Source of the DNA: MAG-121220-bin8 sp002700465
GTDB lineage: Bacteria > Bacteroidota > Bacteroidia > Flavobacteriales > Flavobacteriaceae
Assembly: GCA_943789295.1 (NCBI GenBank)
Contig: CALSTO010000001.1
Span: forward strand, 62,001-126,000
DNA: 64,000 nucleotides
Reading direction: 5' to 3'
Under the pieces are notes generated by a model. That model made no database searches and was not told the DNA's origin. It saw only the letters and a list, made by a program, of their open reading frames with translations. The translations under genes and the position numbers were made by a program. Below are positions 21,201-28,295 of this stretch, piece after piece. Within the stretch, counting starts at the first letter, position 1; each line of letters opens with the position of its first letter.

Positions 21201-22420
21201 AGCCTTCAATGGGATTTGTTTTTGGTAGTCAATCAGATATCAGATTTGAAGCAGCAAAAAATGGCTGGCTAACTAATTTCCCTAGTTTTAACGAACAGTT
21301 TACTCAAGTTCACAATACTAAATTTGATGTTTCAGCAGAAATAAGTTGGATTGATGACTTAAAAATATCTTTAAAGGCTAATAGAAAATATTCAGAAAAC
21401 TATTCTGAAAATTTTATAATTATTGATAACGAATACAATGCTTTATCGCCTAATTCTTTTGGAAATTTTGAAATATCAACCATATTAATCAGTACCTCTT
21501 TTTCGCAAAGCGATGAAAACTCCTCTGAAACTTTTGATAGTTTTCAAAATAATAGATTAGTCATTGCCCAACGATTAGCCGCATTAAATGGAGATAGTTC
21601 GGGCGATATTGATGAATTTGGGTTTCCAATTGGTTATGGAAAAAACAATCAGTCTGTTTTAATTCCTGCTTTTATTTCAGCTTATTCTGGAAAAAGTCCT
21701 GAAAGTATTTCATTAAATGCAATTTCCAAAACTCCTTTACCTAGTTGGTCTATTTCATATAATGGGCTTATGAATTTTGATTTTATTAAAGAGAGTTTTA
21801 AAAGATTTAGCTTAGGTCATGCTTACAGGTCAAGTTATACATTAAATAATTTTAAATCGAATTTAGAATACAACCCTGATAATACCCAACTCACTGATGA
21901 TTCAGGAAATTTTATAAATGAATTTTTATTTACTAATGTGAATTTAGTTGAACAATTTAATCCTCTTTTGAAAATTGATATGGAACTCAATAATTCTCTT
22001 CAAATAGTAATGTCATTAAAAAAAGACAGAGCATTATCTTTAAGCTTAGATAATAATTTACTGACTGAATCCTCAGGAACCGATTACTCAATTGGCTTGG
22101 GATACAGAATTAAAGATTTGAAGTTTACTAATCGGGTTGGTGGGAAGAGAAGAGTTTCAAAAGGAGATTTAAATATTAAAACTGATTTAAATTTTAGAGA
22201 CAATATTACCATAATTAGAAACTTAAACATTCTTGATAATAAAGTTACGGCTGGTCAAAAAATGTGGTCATTAAAGACATCTGCAGACTATAACTTAAGC
22301 AAAAGCTTTAATGCAATTTTTTTCTATGACCATCTGTTTTCTAAATTTGCTATTTCGACTGCGTTTCCTATGACAACAATTCGTGCAGGTATGACTTTGA
22401 GATACAGTTTTGGAGAATAA
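15290..22420 (+). CDS. sprA: T9SS outer-membrane translocon / gliding motility protein SprA
   Basis: SprA (Sov in Porphyromonas) is the very large outer-membrane beta-barrel through which T9SS cargo leaves the cell, and it is needed for gliding in Flavobacterium. Its 2,376 residues match the family's size of about 2,400. A signal peptide spans about residues 1-28 (ending NNSVYG/QRIV). Family-typical stretches include IPRGSVKVTAGGRVLQEGLD, VYVDDFEGSETNIDL and SLIYSFDSDENNRALQDLGY. The end MTTIRAGMTLRYSFGE is a typical aromatic-terminated beta-strand. The start is a TTG (ATG-like context absent) 4 nt after the ruvA stop; no in-frame ATG fits the signal peptide. The giant CHU_C protein encoded at 5329-12282 is a plausible client. 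Confidence 0.96.
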   Translation: MIKNILNKKVFFLSFVLITLFNNSVYGQRIVNLDTIENTVYLGNFKLKTPSLFKSNYTYDPISNKYIYNTKVGDFIVGTPLVLTPEQYRKRVREENIKNYFSEKIDLLKDEDSEDNTKLKNLLPDLYVNSNFFQSIFGGDKIELIPQGSISMDIGARYQKSDNPSIPSRNQSNIGLDFNQNINLSMNGKIGERLSISSNYDTQSTFDFQNLLKLDYTPTEDDIIQKIELGNVSMPLSGSLISGAQSLFGFKTQLKFGNTNVTAVLSEQRSDSQTVVSKGSGSFEEFSILPLDYDENRHFFLGQYFRDKYEKTVKTYPYLNTQIKISRIEVWVTNRSSQTQNVRNVIGFQDLGESNPDKTQLDEYYSNFFLKPGVNTYPDNSVNKLDPDEIGNGLLNSSIREISKSKEGFGSISNLVNEGVDYSVLENARKLESNEYSLQDKLGYISLIQPLNNDEILAVAFQYSVGGQVYQVGEFANDGIDATSLSGQSGQQQISNNSLILKLLKSSITNVNQPVWDLMMKNIYSLGSQINKEDFKLNIYYSNPSPLNYIQPVDQSSWPENINGKTLLSLFNLDNLNMNNDIQKGGDGFFDFVSNITIDSRKGLVIFPSIEPFGEYLFEKLKSPNSGGEDYNNPSSYNLNQRKFVYNEIYDSSKIEAEKESEKNKFEIKGSYKTTGDVGGIAIGQFNIPRGSVKVTAGGRVLQEGLDYTVNYQAGRVQILDESLKNSNIPIEISTESNSFYSQQKKRFSGINIEHKFNDNFIVGGTLMNLSERSISQKANYGVEPVNNTMIGFNGTYSSKVPFLTRLVNKFPNINTDAESSISFKTEFAYLHSGTPKNSGFDNVATVYVDDFEGSETNIDLKDTSSWSLSSTPLGVEGSQFGIDDLRTGFNRAKLAWYNIDPIFYTRQRPGEIDDNELSKNETRRIFIEEIFPQQDIVEGQSRIQNTFDLTFFPKEKGPYNNNLNQDFLQNSKSNWAGITRDLSSTNFEKANVEFIQFWLLDTFSENDSNSNSLGNLVLNLGNISEDILKDGKKLYENGLPTVNSQDIVNESNWGKTPATQSLIYSFDSDENNRALQDLGYDGLNDIQEIDKYNNGSSNDPAGDNYQYYIDANGGILNRYKNYNGTQGNSPVNVGNTGRGSTTVPDNEDVNQDNTMNTIDSYFEYNVPITKNMRAGNHPFISDVRNDVKVDLPNGNSITTRWIQFKIPVSSQFYKSSRYSSFFKAVNGIDNLRSIRFMRMYLEGFESPVTLRFGTLDLVRSEWKRYTKNLNQNNISYPNTSIEIGSVNILENENRTPVNYVLPPGVEREEINSNSTIVRQNEQSLSIKVNDLQPKDSKGVYKIIDFDMRQYKSLKMFIHAESIEGSNKLPGEGAEEELDKRLVGFLRIGSDLTDNYYQIEVPLKPTSYNSGSSNRFSADQVWNPDYNSIDFSLEKLTQIKAKAISQNNISEVLYFNDDLELIDEFSKISELPGDKKYKYAIKGNPTIGSIKTIMIGLKNPSQINGDLLSGEVWYNELRLSEIDGKGGWSALASLDANLADFAQISLSGKMSTIGFGSIDKSPNERSREEIKQYGLISSLNLGQLLPKKWEIQIPVSYSISEEFSTPEYDPFYQDIKLEDRINSATRNSQKDSIKNQAISYRKVSSINLLGVKKNRSSEQKERVYDIENFDFSYSYNQELQHDYEIENFTKKTARVSSGYNYSFNPFIISPFKKIKFLENNKYLEWLKEFNFNPLLSSLSFDANINRTFNSQRFRDIYIEGADSSNQIALPEIQQRNFLFDWNLSMSQNLSNSLRIDFSASNNSIVKNYFETDIIGDQVVNKELDIWDGFWNTGEANSHNQSFGVTYELPFKLFPLINFISSSYNYSGDFNWERGSDAMSLVEDDLGNVLGNVNTVQNSNSQSLNVTFNMSKFYRNLKLQKKKKPKNSKEKLTNSVIGFFTGLSRLKFNYTENNGKVLPGYIETLGFLGTSKPSMGFVFGSQSDIRFEAAKNGWLTNFPSFNEQFTQVHNTKFDVSAEISWIDDLKISLKANRKYSENYSENFIIIDNEYNALSPNSFGNFEISTILISTSFSQSDENSSETFDSFQNNRLVIAQRLAALNGDSSGDIDEFGFPIGYGKNNQSVLIPAFISAYSGKSPESISLNAISKTPLPSWSISYNGLMNFDFIKESFKRFSLGHAYRSSYTLNNFKSNLEYNPDNTQLTDDSGNFINEFLFTNVNLVEQFNPLLKIDMELNNSLQIVMSLKKDRALSLSLDNNLLTESSGTDYSIGLGYRIKDLKFTNRVGGKRRVSKGDLNIKTDLNFRDNITIIRNLNILDNKVTAGQKMWSLKTSADYNLSKSFNAIFFYDHLFSKFAISTAFPMTTIRAGMTLRYSFGE

Positions 22421-22448
22421 TTATTTATGAAAAAATATATTTTAAAGC

Positions 22449-22456
22449 TACATTTG
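22449..22456 (+). promoter_or_regulatory. Candidate -7 element (TACATTTG) for gcvH
   Basis: TACATTTG matches TAnnTTTG and lies 22 nt before the gcvH start. No TTG occurs 17-23 nt upstream, so the -33 part is missing or degenerate. Confidence 0.35.
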
Positions 22457-22478
22457 TAAAATAAATTTTAAAAATAAA

Positions 22479-22859
22479 ATGGAAATTAAAGCAGATTTAA
22501 AGTATACAAAAGACCATGAGTGGATTTCAATTGATGGAGACAGTGCTACCATTGGAATTACTGATTATGCTCAAGGTGAGTTAGGAGATATTGTTTATGT
22601 TGAAATTGAATCTTTGGGCGAACAATTAGATAAAGAAGAAATTTTCGGATCTGTTGAAGCTGTTAAAACTGTTTCTGATTTATTTTTACCTGTTTCTGGT
22701 GAAATTACTAAAATGAATGAAGGTTTAGAAGATAATCCAGAGTTAATAAACGATGATCCGTATGGAGAAGGGTGGATAATTAAAATGAAAATTAGCGACC
22801 AAAATGAATTAAGTGATTTATTAAGTGCTGATGCTTACAAAGAGCTAATAGGTGCTTAA
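22479..22859 (+). CDS. gcvH: Glycine cleavage system protein H
   Basis: The lipoyl carrier that shuttles the aminomethyl group between the P, T and L proteins of the glycine cleavage system. The length of 126 residues is normal. The lipoylation motif FGSVEAVKTVSDL places the modified lysine at residue 63, and the N-terminal KYTKDHEWI is diagnostic. gcvP and gcvT are not in the window. The stop overlaps the GTG start of the VanZ-like gene, consistent with co-transcription. Confidence 0.97.
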   Translation: MEIKADLKYTKDHEWISIDGDSATIGITDYAQGELGDIVYVEIESLGEQLDKEEIFGSVEAVKTVSDLFLPVSGEITKMNEGLEDNPELINDDPYGEGWIIKMKISDQNELSDLLSADAYKELIGA

Positions 22860-23220
22860 AAAAAACCTTTCTTTAATAGTTTTTTTATATACGACTTCAA
22901 TTATAATTGTATCACTAGTTCCTATTCCAAACTTAACTTTACCAAAGTTTAATTTACTCCAGCCTGATAAATTATTTCACTTTATAGTTTATTTCGTCAT
23001 GTTTTTAGGCTGGAAAGAATCTAAAATCTTTAAAAAAGACAGATTATATTTTAAATGTTCATTAATAGTTTTTTCAGTTGGCTTATTTATTGAAATATTA
23101 CAAGGAACAAGCTTTATAGAAAGATATTTTGAATTAGCAGATTTGTTAGCCAACTCTCTTGGAATATTATTTTCATATTTAATATTTGTTTTATATCCAT
23201 TAAAAAAGAACCATACTTAG
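22852..23220 (+). CDS. VanZ-like family membrane protein
   Basis: A small integral membrane protein of 122 residues with about four hydrophobic segments (residues 5-22, 40-55, 65-85, 100-118). The motif PDKLFHFIVYFVMFLGW and the later IEILQ...F..R..ELADLLANSLG are the conserved VanZ-like core. The biochemical role of the family is unclear; VanZ itself gives low-level teicoplanin resistance. The start is a GTG overlapping the end of gcvH by 8 nt. Confidence 0.88.
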   Translation: MLKKNLSLIVFLYTTSIIIVSLVPIPNLTLPKFNLLQPDKLFHFIVYFVMFLGWKESKIFKKDRLYFKCSLIVFSVGLFIEILQGTSFIERYFELADLLANSLGILFSYLIFVLYPLKKNHT

Positions 23221-23266
23221 TTTTTTTTAAAAAAAAAAATTACATTAGCTGTTACAAATTGAAATT

Positions 23267-23965
23267 ATGCAGCCGAAAAAAAATCCAAATTTTGATCTTA
23301 GAAACTATAGTAGATTACTACTTGCGTTTGGTCTTTGTCTTGTTTTATTTGTTTCATGGAGAGCTATTGAATTTAAAACATATGAGGCAGTATACGACTA
23401 TGAATCTTTAAATGTTGATGATGATGATGATGAAGAGATTCCAATCACTGAACAAATAAAGACACCACCACCACCACCACCACCACCTGCTCCAGAAATT
23501 ATTGAAGTAGTTGAGGATGAGGAAGAAATTGAGGAAACTATAATTGAATCAACAGAAACAGATCAGGAAGAAATTGTTGAAGAAGTTGAGGTTATGGAAG
23601 AAGAAATAGACATGGATATTCCATTTGCTATTATTGAAGATGTGCCGTTATTTCCTGGTTGCGAAAGAGTGGCTAAATCTAAAAGAAGAGATTGCTTCCA
23701 AGAGCAAATGAATAAGCATATTGTAAAAAACTTTAGATACCCAGAAATTGCCCAAGAAATGGGTATTCAAGGAAGAGTTTTTGTTCAGTTCATGATTGGA
23801 AAAGACGGAAGTATTAGCGGGATTAGAACTCGTGGACCAGATAAAAATTTAGAGAAAGAGGCTAATAGGATTATTAGTAAACTTCCCAAGATGACACCTG
23901 GAAAACAAAGGGGAAGACCTGTTAGAGTTCCGTTTAGTATACCAATACAATTTAAACTTCAATAG
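23267..23965 (+). CDS. TonB-family energy transducer
   Basis: An inner-membrane-anchored periplasmic protein that passes proton-motive force to outer-membrane receptors. The 232 residues comprise a short cytoplasmic N-terminus, one membrane segment (about 16-32, LLLAFGLCLVLFVSW), a proline run (TPPPPPPPPAPEI, about 66-78) and a very acidic linker. The C-terminal TonB domain (about 140-232) has YPEIAQEMGIQGRVFVQFMI, DGSISGI and a final VPFSIPIQFKLQ. The conserved PxFPGC-like segment (VPLFPGCE) marks the Bacteroidota TonB subgroup. No exbB or exbD lies nearby. A partner could be the receptor at 60242 or many others elsewhere. Confidence 0.93.
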   Translation: MQPKKNPNFDLRNYSRLLLAFGLCLVLFVSWRAIEFKTYEAVYDYESLNVDDDDDEEIPITEQIKTPPPPPPPPAPEIIEVVEDEEEIEETIIESTETDQEEIVEEVEVMEEEIDMDIPFAIIEDVPLFPGCERVAKSKRRDCFQEQMNKHIVKNFRYPEIAQEMGIQGRVFVQFMIGKDGSISGIRTRGPDKNLEKEANRIISKLPKMTPGKQRGRPVRVPFSIPIQFKLQ

Positions 23966-24003
23966 TTTTAAATAAACCCTAAATAAATCAGAGAAAAAAT
24001 AAT

Positions 24004-24033
24004 TGTTTTCTCTACATTTCTGCATTAACTTTG
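24004..24033 (+). promoter_or_regulatory. Promoter of the cytochrome oxidase cluster
   Basis: TTG at 24004-24006, a 19-nt spacer and TAACTTTG at 24026-24033 match the Bacteroidota housekeeping consensus TTG-N17-23-TAnnTTTG. The predicted transcript would start near 24040, giving a leader of only about 10 nt before the ctaB start at 24050. Confidence 0.75.
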
Positions 24034-24049
24034 CACTCTATTTTTTTAT

Positions 24050-24955
24050 ATGAATAGCAGTTCAGTTAGCTCCAGTAATTCTTTTTTATTTTTTTCAAAA
24101 TCTTTTTTTGAATTAACTAAAGCAAGACTCGCAATTAGTGTTGTTTTTTCCTCTGTTGTTGGGTATTTATTAGCAGTTGACTCTTTTGATTTATATACTC
24201 TTATTTTACTTTCTATTGGAGGTTACTGTATGGTTGGCGCATCAAATTCATTTAATCAAATTATTGAAAAGGATATTGATGCTTTAATGGATAGAACTAA
24301 AAACAGACCTATCCCATCAAATAAAATGTCTGTAAATACAGCTTTTTATATTTCTATTATTTTAACACTAATAGGAATTGTTGTTTTATATAAAATTAAC
24401 CCTAGAACAGCTTTATTTGGAGCAATATCAATATTCATTTACACTTGTTTATACACTCCATTAAAAACAATTACTCCATTATCTGTGTTTGTCGGCGCAT
24501 TTCCAGGTGCAATTCCTTTTATGCTTGGTTGGGTAGCTGCAACTAATAATTTTGGTATTGAACCAGGTACATTATTTATGATACAATTTTTTTGGCAATT
24601 CCCTCACTTTTGGGCTTTAGGATGGATGCTTCATGAAGATTATCAAAAGGCTGGAATAAACATGTTGCCAACAAAAAAAAGAGACAAATCAACAGCTTTA
24701 CAAATAATACTTTATAGTCTTTGGACTATAATTATTTCAGTATTTCCAGTCACTGGGCTTACAGGTGATCTTAAGCTTAGTATTGGGTCTGCAGTAGTTG
24801 TATTATTTTTAGGTCTAGTCATGCTTTTTTATTCGATTAACTTATATAACAAGATGAATATTGCTGCAGCAAAGAAATTATTTACAGTTAGTATTTTATA
24901 TTTAACGCTTTTACAAATAACCTATTTAATAGATAAAATTTATTTATGGACTTAG
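24050..24955 (+). CDS. ctaB: Protoheme IX farnesyltransferase (heme O synthase)
   Basis: Adds a farnesyl chain to heme b to give heme O, the precursor of heme A for the terminal oxidase. The 301-residue polytopic membrane protein has the prenyltransferase signature NSFNQIIEKDIDALMDRT followed by KNRPIPS (about residues 64-88) and the second Asp-rich loop near HEDYQKAGINMLP. It is first in the oxidase cluster, behind a consensus promoter. Its 3' end overlaps the next gene by 10 nt. The orthologous name cyoE is also used. Confidence 0.96.
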   Translation: MNSSSVSSSNSFLFFSKSFFELTKARLAISVVFSSVVGYLLAVDSFDLYTLILLSIGGYCMVGASNSFNQIIEKDIDALMDRTKNRPIPSNKMSVNTAFYISIILTLIGIVVLYKINPRTALFGAISIFIYTCLYTPLKTITPLSVFVGAFPGAIPFMLGWVAATNNFGIEPGTLFMIQFFWQFPHFWALGWMLHEDYQKAGINMLPTKKRDKSTALQIILYSLWTIIISVFPVTGLTGDLKLSIGSAVVVLFLGLVMLFYSINLYNKMNIAAAKKLFTVSILYLTLLQITYLIDKIYLWT

Positions 24956-25527
24956 AAGAACAACAAGAATTAAGAAAAAAACACAGAAGAGCAAGAAAGA
25001 TGATGCTTCTTTTTTCTTTACTTAGTATAACTATGACTTTTGCAGGACTTACTAGCGCATATATTGTGAGTAAATCTAGACCAGATTGGTTGGTTGATTT
25101 TCAATTGCCGGACTACTTCCTTTCTAGTACTCTAATTATAGTTTTAAGTAGTATTAGCATGTGGCTTGCTAAAAAAAACATTAAAAGAGATGAGTTCTCA
25201 AAGACATCATTATGGATTGGAATTACTTTTTTACTGAGTATTTTATTTGTGATTTCTCAATTTTTAGGTTTCCAAGAATTAATTTCTAAAGGCTATTATT
25301 TTACTGGTGCTCAAAGTACAGTGACAACATCTTTTTTATATGTTCTTTCTATGCTTCATTTGGCTCATGTTTTAGCAGGAATAATAGTACTTATTGTAGT
25401 ATATTTAAATAATAAAAAAAACAAATACAAAGAAGAAAAGTTAGGCTTTGAACTAGCTGAAACATTTTGGCATTTTTTAGGTTTTCTATGGCTTTATTTG
25501 TTTGTGTTTTTATATTTCTTTAGATAG
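24946..25527 (+). CDS. Cytochrome c oxidase subunit III-like protein (short form)
   Basis: A 193-residue heme-copper oxidase subunit III family protein with five predicted membrane segments. The charged N-terminus (EEQQELRKKHRRARKMM) is cytoplasmic. Recognisable features are MTFAGLTSAYIVSK, HLAHVLAGIIVLI and the ending ETFWHFLGFLWLYLFVFLYF, with the conserved His and Trp residues of COX3. It is the first of two consecutive COX3-like genes, an arrangement usual in Flavobacteriaceae. It overlaps ctaB by 10 nt. Confidence 0.9.
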   Translation: MDLEEQQELRKKHRRARKMMLLFSLLSITMTFAGLTSAYIVSKSRPDWLVDFQLPDYFLSSTLIIVLSSISMWLAKKNIKRDEFSKTSLWIGITFLLSILFVISQFLGFQELISKGYYFTGAQSTVTTSFLYVLSMLHLAHVLAGIIVLIVVYLNNKKNKYKEEKLGFELAETFWHFLGFLWLYLFVFLYFFR

Positions 25528-25537
25528 TAAAAAAATG

Positions 25538-25545
25538 TAACTTTG
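25538..25545 (+). promoter_or_regulatory. Possible internal -7 element (TAACTTTG)
   Basis: TAACTTTG sits between the two COX3-like genes, 22 nt before the second start, and is identical to the -7 box at 24026. No TTG is at proper spacing, so internal initiation is only a possibility. Confidence 0.35.
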
Positions 25546-25567
25546 TAATCCTAATTTGTATATTTAA

Positions 25568-26551
25568 ATGAGTTCAACAATAACAACAATAGAAGACGAT
25601 AATACTGACGTTTGGGGTGGTGGAAATAAGCCTTTAAATTCAAGCTATGGAAAACTAATGATGTGGTTTTTTATAGTTTCCGATGCATTAACATTTTCAG
25701 GATTTTTAGCAGCATACGGTTTCTCAAGATTTAAAAACATTGATTCTTGGCCAATTGCTGATGAGGTGTTTACACACTTTCCTTTTCTACACGGAGTAGA
25801 TGCTCCAATGTATTATGTTGCTCTAATGACTTTTGTATTAATATTTTCATCTGTAACTATGGTTCTGGCTGTTGATGCAGGTCATCATATGCAGAAAGGA
25901 AGAGTAGCTTTCTACATGCTTTTAACTATTATTGGTGGGGCTATTTTTGTTGGGTCCCAAGCTTGGGAGTGGGGTAATTTTATCAGAGGAGAATATGGTG
26001 CTGTCGAAACTAAAGGAGGTCAAATATATCAATTTCAAAGTTCGGAAACAGGAAAAAGAATAGCGCTACATGATTTTGCAGTTGAAATTCCCTCCGAGAG
26101 AGTTCAGCATGAAAGTAAAAATGGGGTTTGGTATATGGGCGAAAGCACCCTACCTTCCTATACAACTCAAGAGGTTATTTCAGGATTTGTTGCTAACGAC
26201 GACATTGTAATTAAAACTGAAAAAATTGACGAAAACGGACATAAAATTATTTTATCAAGAGAAGAATCACTTAACAAAATAACTCAAGCAGTTAGTGTTG
26301 TTGAAGGAGCTAATTTGGTTAACAACGAATATGGAAATCGTTTGTTTGCTGATTTCTTCTTTTTTATTACTGGATTTCATGGTTTTCACGTTCTTTCAGG
26401 TGTTGTAATTAATATTATAATTTTCTTCAATGTTCTTGTTGGAACATATGAAAGGCGAGGTCATTACGAAATGGTTGAAAAAGTTGGTTTGTATTGGCAT
26501 TTTGTTGATTTAGTTTGGGTTTTTGTATTCACTTTCTTTTATCTGGTATAA
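25568..26551 (+). CDS. Cytochrome c oxidase subunit III
   Basis: Membrane subunit of the aa3/caa3-type terminal oxidase. The 327 residues include SYGKLMMWFFIVSDALTFSG, HHMQKGRVAFY, WEWGNFI, FITGFHGFHVLSGVV and the closing GLYWHFVDLVWVFVFTFFYL, all COX3 hallmarks. About 100 hydrophilic residues (roughly 145-250) are inserted between membrane helices, which makes the protein longer than the usual 200-260. This insert is not needed for the family call and its role is unknown. The next gene starts 9 nt after its stop. Confidence 0.93.
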   Translation: MSSTITTIEDDNTDVWGGGNKPLNSSYGKLMMWFFIVSDALTFSGFLAAYGFSRFKNIDSWPIADEVFTHFPFLHGVDAPMYYVALMTFVLIFSSVTMVLAVDAGHHMQKGRVAFYMLLTIIGGAIFVGSQAWEWGNFIRGEYGAVETKGGQIYQFQSSETGKRIALHDFAVEIPSERVQHESKNGVWYMGESTLPSYTTQEVISGFVANDDIVIKTEKIDENGHKIILSREESLNKITQAVSVVEGANLVNNEYGNRLFADFFFFITGFHGFHVLSGVVINIIIFFNVLVGTYERRGHYEMVEKVGLYWHFVDLVWVFVFTFFYLV

Positions 26552-26560
26552 TTTATTAAA

Positions 26561-26947
26561 ATGGGAAATAGCACACATAAATTAGAAATTTTTAGAGGAC
26601 TTGTAAAGTTCAAGTCTAACCAAAGTAAAATTTGGGCGGTATTGTTTTTTTTATCCGTTGTAACTATCATTGAAGTAGCTCTTGGTATTGTTAAGCCTGA
26701 AGTTTTAATAGTAAATTCCTTTTTAAGCATGAAGCTTATAAACTGGATTTTTATTATTCTAACAATTGTTAAGGCATATTATATAATGTGGGATTTTATG
26801 CACATGAGAGACGAACTTAGAGGGCTCCAAGCCTCTGTAATTATAACGCTGTCATTTTTAATAGCCTACCTAGCTTTTATATTACTTGTTGAAGGAAATT
26901 ATATTTTTGACGTTATGTATGAAGGTTTTGTTAGCTGGAATTTTTAA
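26561..26947 (+). CDS. Cytochrome c oxidase subunit IV (prokaryotic type)
   Basis: A small oxidase subunit of 128 residues with three hydrophobic segments (about 26-43, 56-76, 90-112). KIWAVLFFLSVVTIIEVALG and AYYIMWDFMHMRDELRGL are typical of the bacterial COX4 family that accompanies COX3 genes. It probably stabilises the oxidase complex. It sits 9 nt after coxIII and 17 nt before the next gene, inside the same operon. Confidence 0.9.
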   Translation: MGNSTHKLEIFRGLVKFKSNQSKIWAVLFFLSVVTIIEVALGIVKPEVLIVNSFLSMKLINWIFIILTIVKAYYIMWDFMHMRDELRGLQASVIITLSFLIAYLAFILLVEGNYIFDVMYEGFVSWNF

Positions 26948-26964
26948 CCATTTAATCTTTTAGA

Positions 26965-27600
26965 ATGAGAAAATATGTAGTTCTCACCATTCTTTTTGTT
27001 TTACCGTTAGTAGTTTATCTTTTTTTTGCGTCCGGTATCAATCATTTTGCTCAACTTCCAGTACTAACAAATAATATTGTTGATGTTTCAGAATATTCAA
27101 ACGATACTTTTAAAAATAAAATCACTATTCTTGGTTTTTTTGGAAATAATGTTCAAGACAAGCATGGTGACGCATTAAATTTAAATCAAAAGATATACAA
27201 GAGATTTTATCAGTTTAAAGATTTTCAATTTATTATGATTCAGCCTAAAGGCACCAGTGAATTAGCTAAAAATCTTCAAAATGATTTAAAAACAGGTACA
27301 GATACAGATCTTGTAAATTGGAAATTTATTTCTCTTGAAGACCAAGCTCTTTCTGAAATTTTTAATAGCCTAAAAACTAATCTCACTTTAGATTCAAACT
27401 TAGGGACACCTTATGTTTTTATTATTGACAGGGATGCCAATTTAAGAGGAAGAGATGATGATGATGGTATTAAATACGGTTACGATTCAAGATCCGTAGC
27501 TGATATAAATAACACTATGTTGGACGATGTTAAAGTTATTTTAGCTGAATATAGAATGGCTTTGAAAAAAAACAATAGATATAAAGAAAGTTTAGAATGA
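26965..27600 (+). CDS. Membrane-anchored thioredoxin-fold-like protein without Cys pair, oxidase cluster
   Basis: A 211-residue protein with one N-terminal membrane segment (about 4-22) and a periplasmic domain. The segment KNKITILGFFGNNVQDKHGD followed by YKRFYQFKDFQFIMI, and the late GTPYVFIIDRDANLRGR, resemble the strand-helix pattern of SCO/peroxiredoxin folds. The CxxxC copper site is absent; no cysteine is visible in the sequence. Its position, overlapping the SCO gene start by 4 nt, suggests an accessory role in oxidase assembly. That function is inferred from context only. Confidence 0.75.
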   Translation: MRKYVVLTILFVLPLVVYLFFASGINHFAQLPVLTNNIVDVSEYSNDTFKNKITILGFFGNNVQDKHGDALNLNQKIYKRFYQFKDFQFIMIQPKGTSELAKNLQNDLKTGTDTDLVNWKFISLEDQALSEIFNSLKTNLTLDSNLGTPYVFIIDRDANLRGRDDDDGIKYGYDSRSVADINNTMLDDVKVILAEYRMALKKNNRYKESLE

Positions 27601-28295
27601 AAAAATACTCTTACATAGGTATATCATTCATAGTTTTAATTTTCGGAATTATATTTTTCCCTAGAATAATGGATCGAATCGAAAATCAATCCATAAGTGA
27701 CACTAAACGATTATCAAAATCTGATGAGCTTAGTTTTATAAAATTAAATGGTGAAAAAAGAAAAGTTGCAAACTTTTTATTTTTAAATCAAGACAGTTTA
27801 TACGTGAGTAATGAAGACTATAATGGTAAAGTGTTTGTAGCAGAATTTTTCTTTACAAGATGCCCTTCTATATGTATTGAAATGAATAAAAACATGAAAA
27901 TTTTAGATGAGTTATATGGCGATAGAGATGATTTTGGAATAGCTTCTTTTACAATAGATCCTGAAAATGACACTCCAACAACTTTAAAAAAATATTCTGA
28001 ACTAATTGAAGTAAAGTCAAAAAATTGGCATTTTTTGACGGGCGATAAAGAAGATATTTATGAGTTGTCTAATAAAGGATTTAACATATTTTCATCTATT
28101 AATGAAGCAGTTGAAGGTGGGTTTGAACATCAAGGTTTTTTTGCATTAATAGACCAAAATGGATATATTCGATCTAGGGTCAATGAGTATGGCACGCCAA
28201 TTGTTTATTATTCTGGAATAACAAATGAAAATGAAAATGTTCAGGGAATTGAAATGATAAAAGAAGATATTGATAAACTATTAAAAACTCAATAA
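27597..28295 (+). CDS. SCO family copper chaperone for cytochrome oxidase
   Basis: SCO/SenC proteins deliver copper to, or reduce, the CuA site of cytochrome oxidase from the periplasmic face. The 232 residues include an N-terminal anchor (about 5-22) and a thioredoxin fold. The Cu-binding motif is TRCPSIC (Cys89, Cys93), and the conserved distal His is in FEHQGFFALID (His178). It starts inside the previous gene (ATGA overlap) and its stop overlaps the next start by 1 nt, so translation is tightly coupled. Confidence 0.94.
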   Translation: MKKYSYIGISFIVLIFGIIFFPRIMDRIENQSISDTKRLSKSDELSFIKLNGEKRKVANFLFLNQDSLYVSNEDYNGKVFVAEFFFTRCPSICIEMNKNMKILDELYGDRDDFGIASFTIDPENDTPTTLKKYSELIEVKSKNWHFLTGDKEDIYELSNKGFNIFSSINEAVEGGFEHQGFFALIDQNGYIRSRVNEYGTPIVYYSGITNENENVQGIEMIKEDIDKLLKTQ

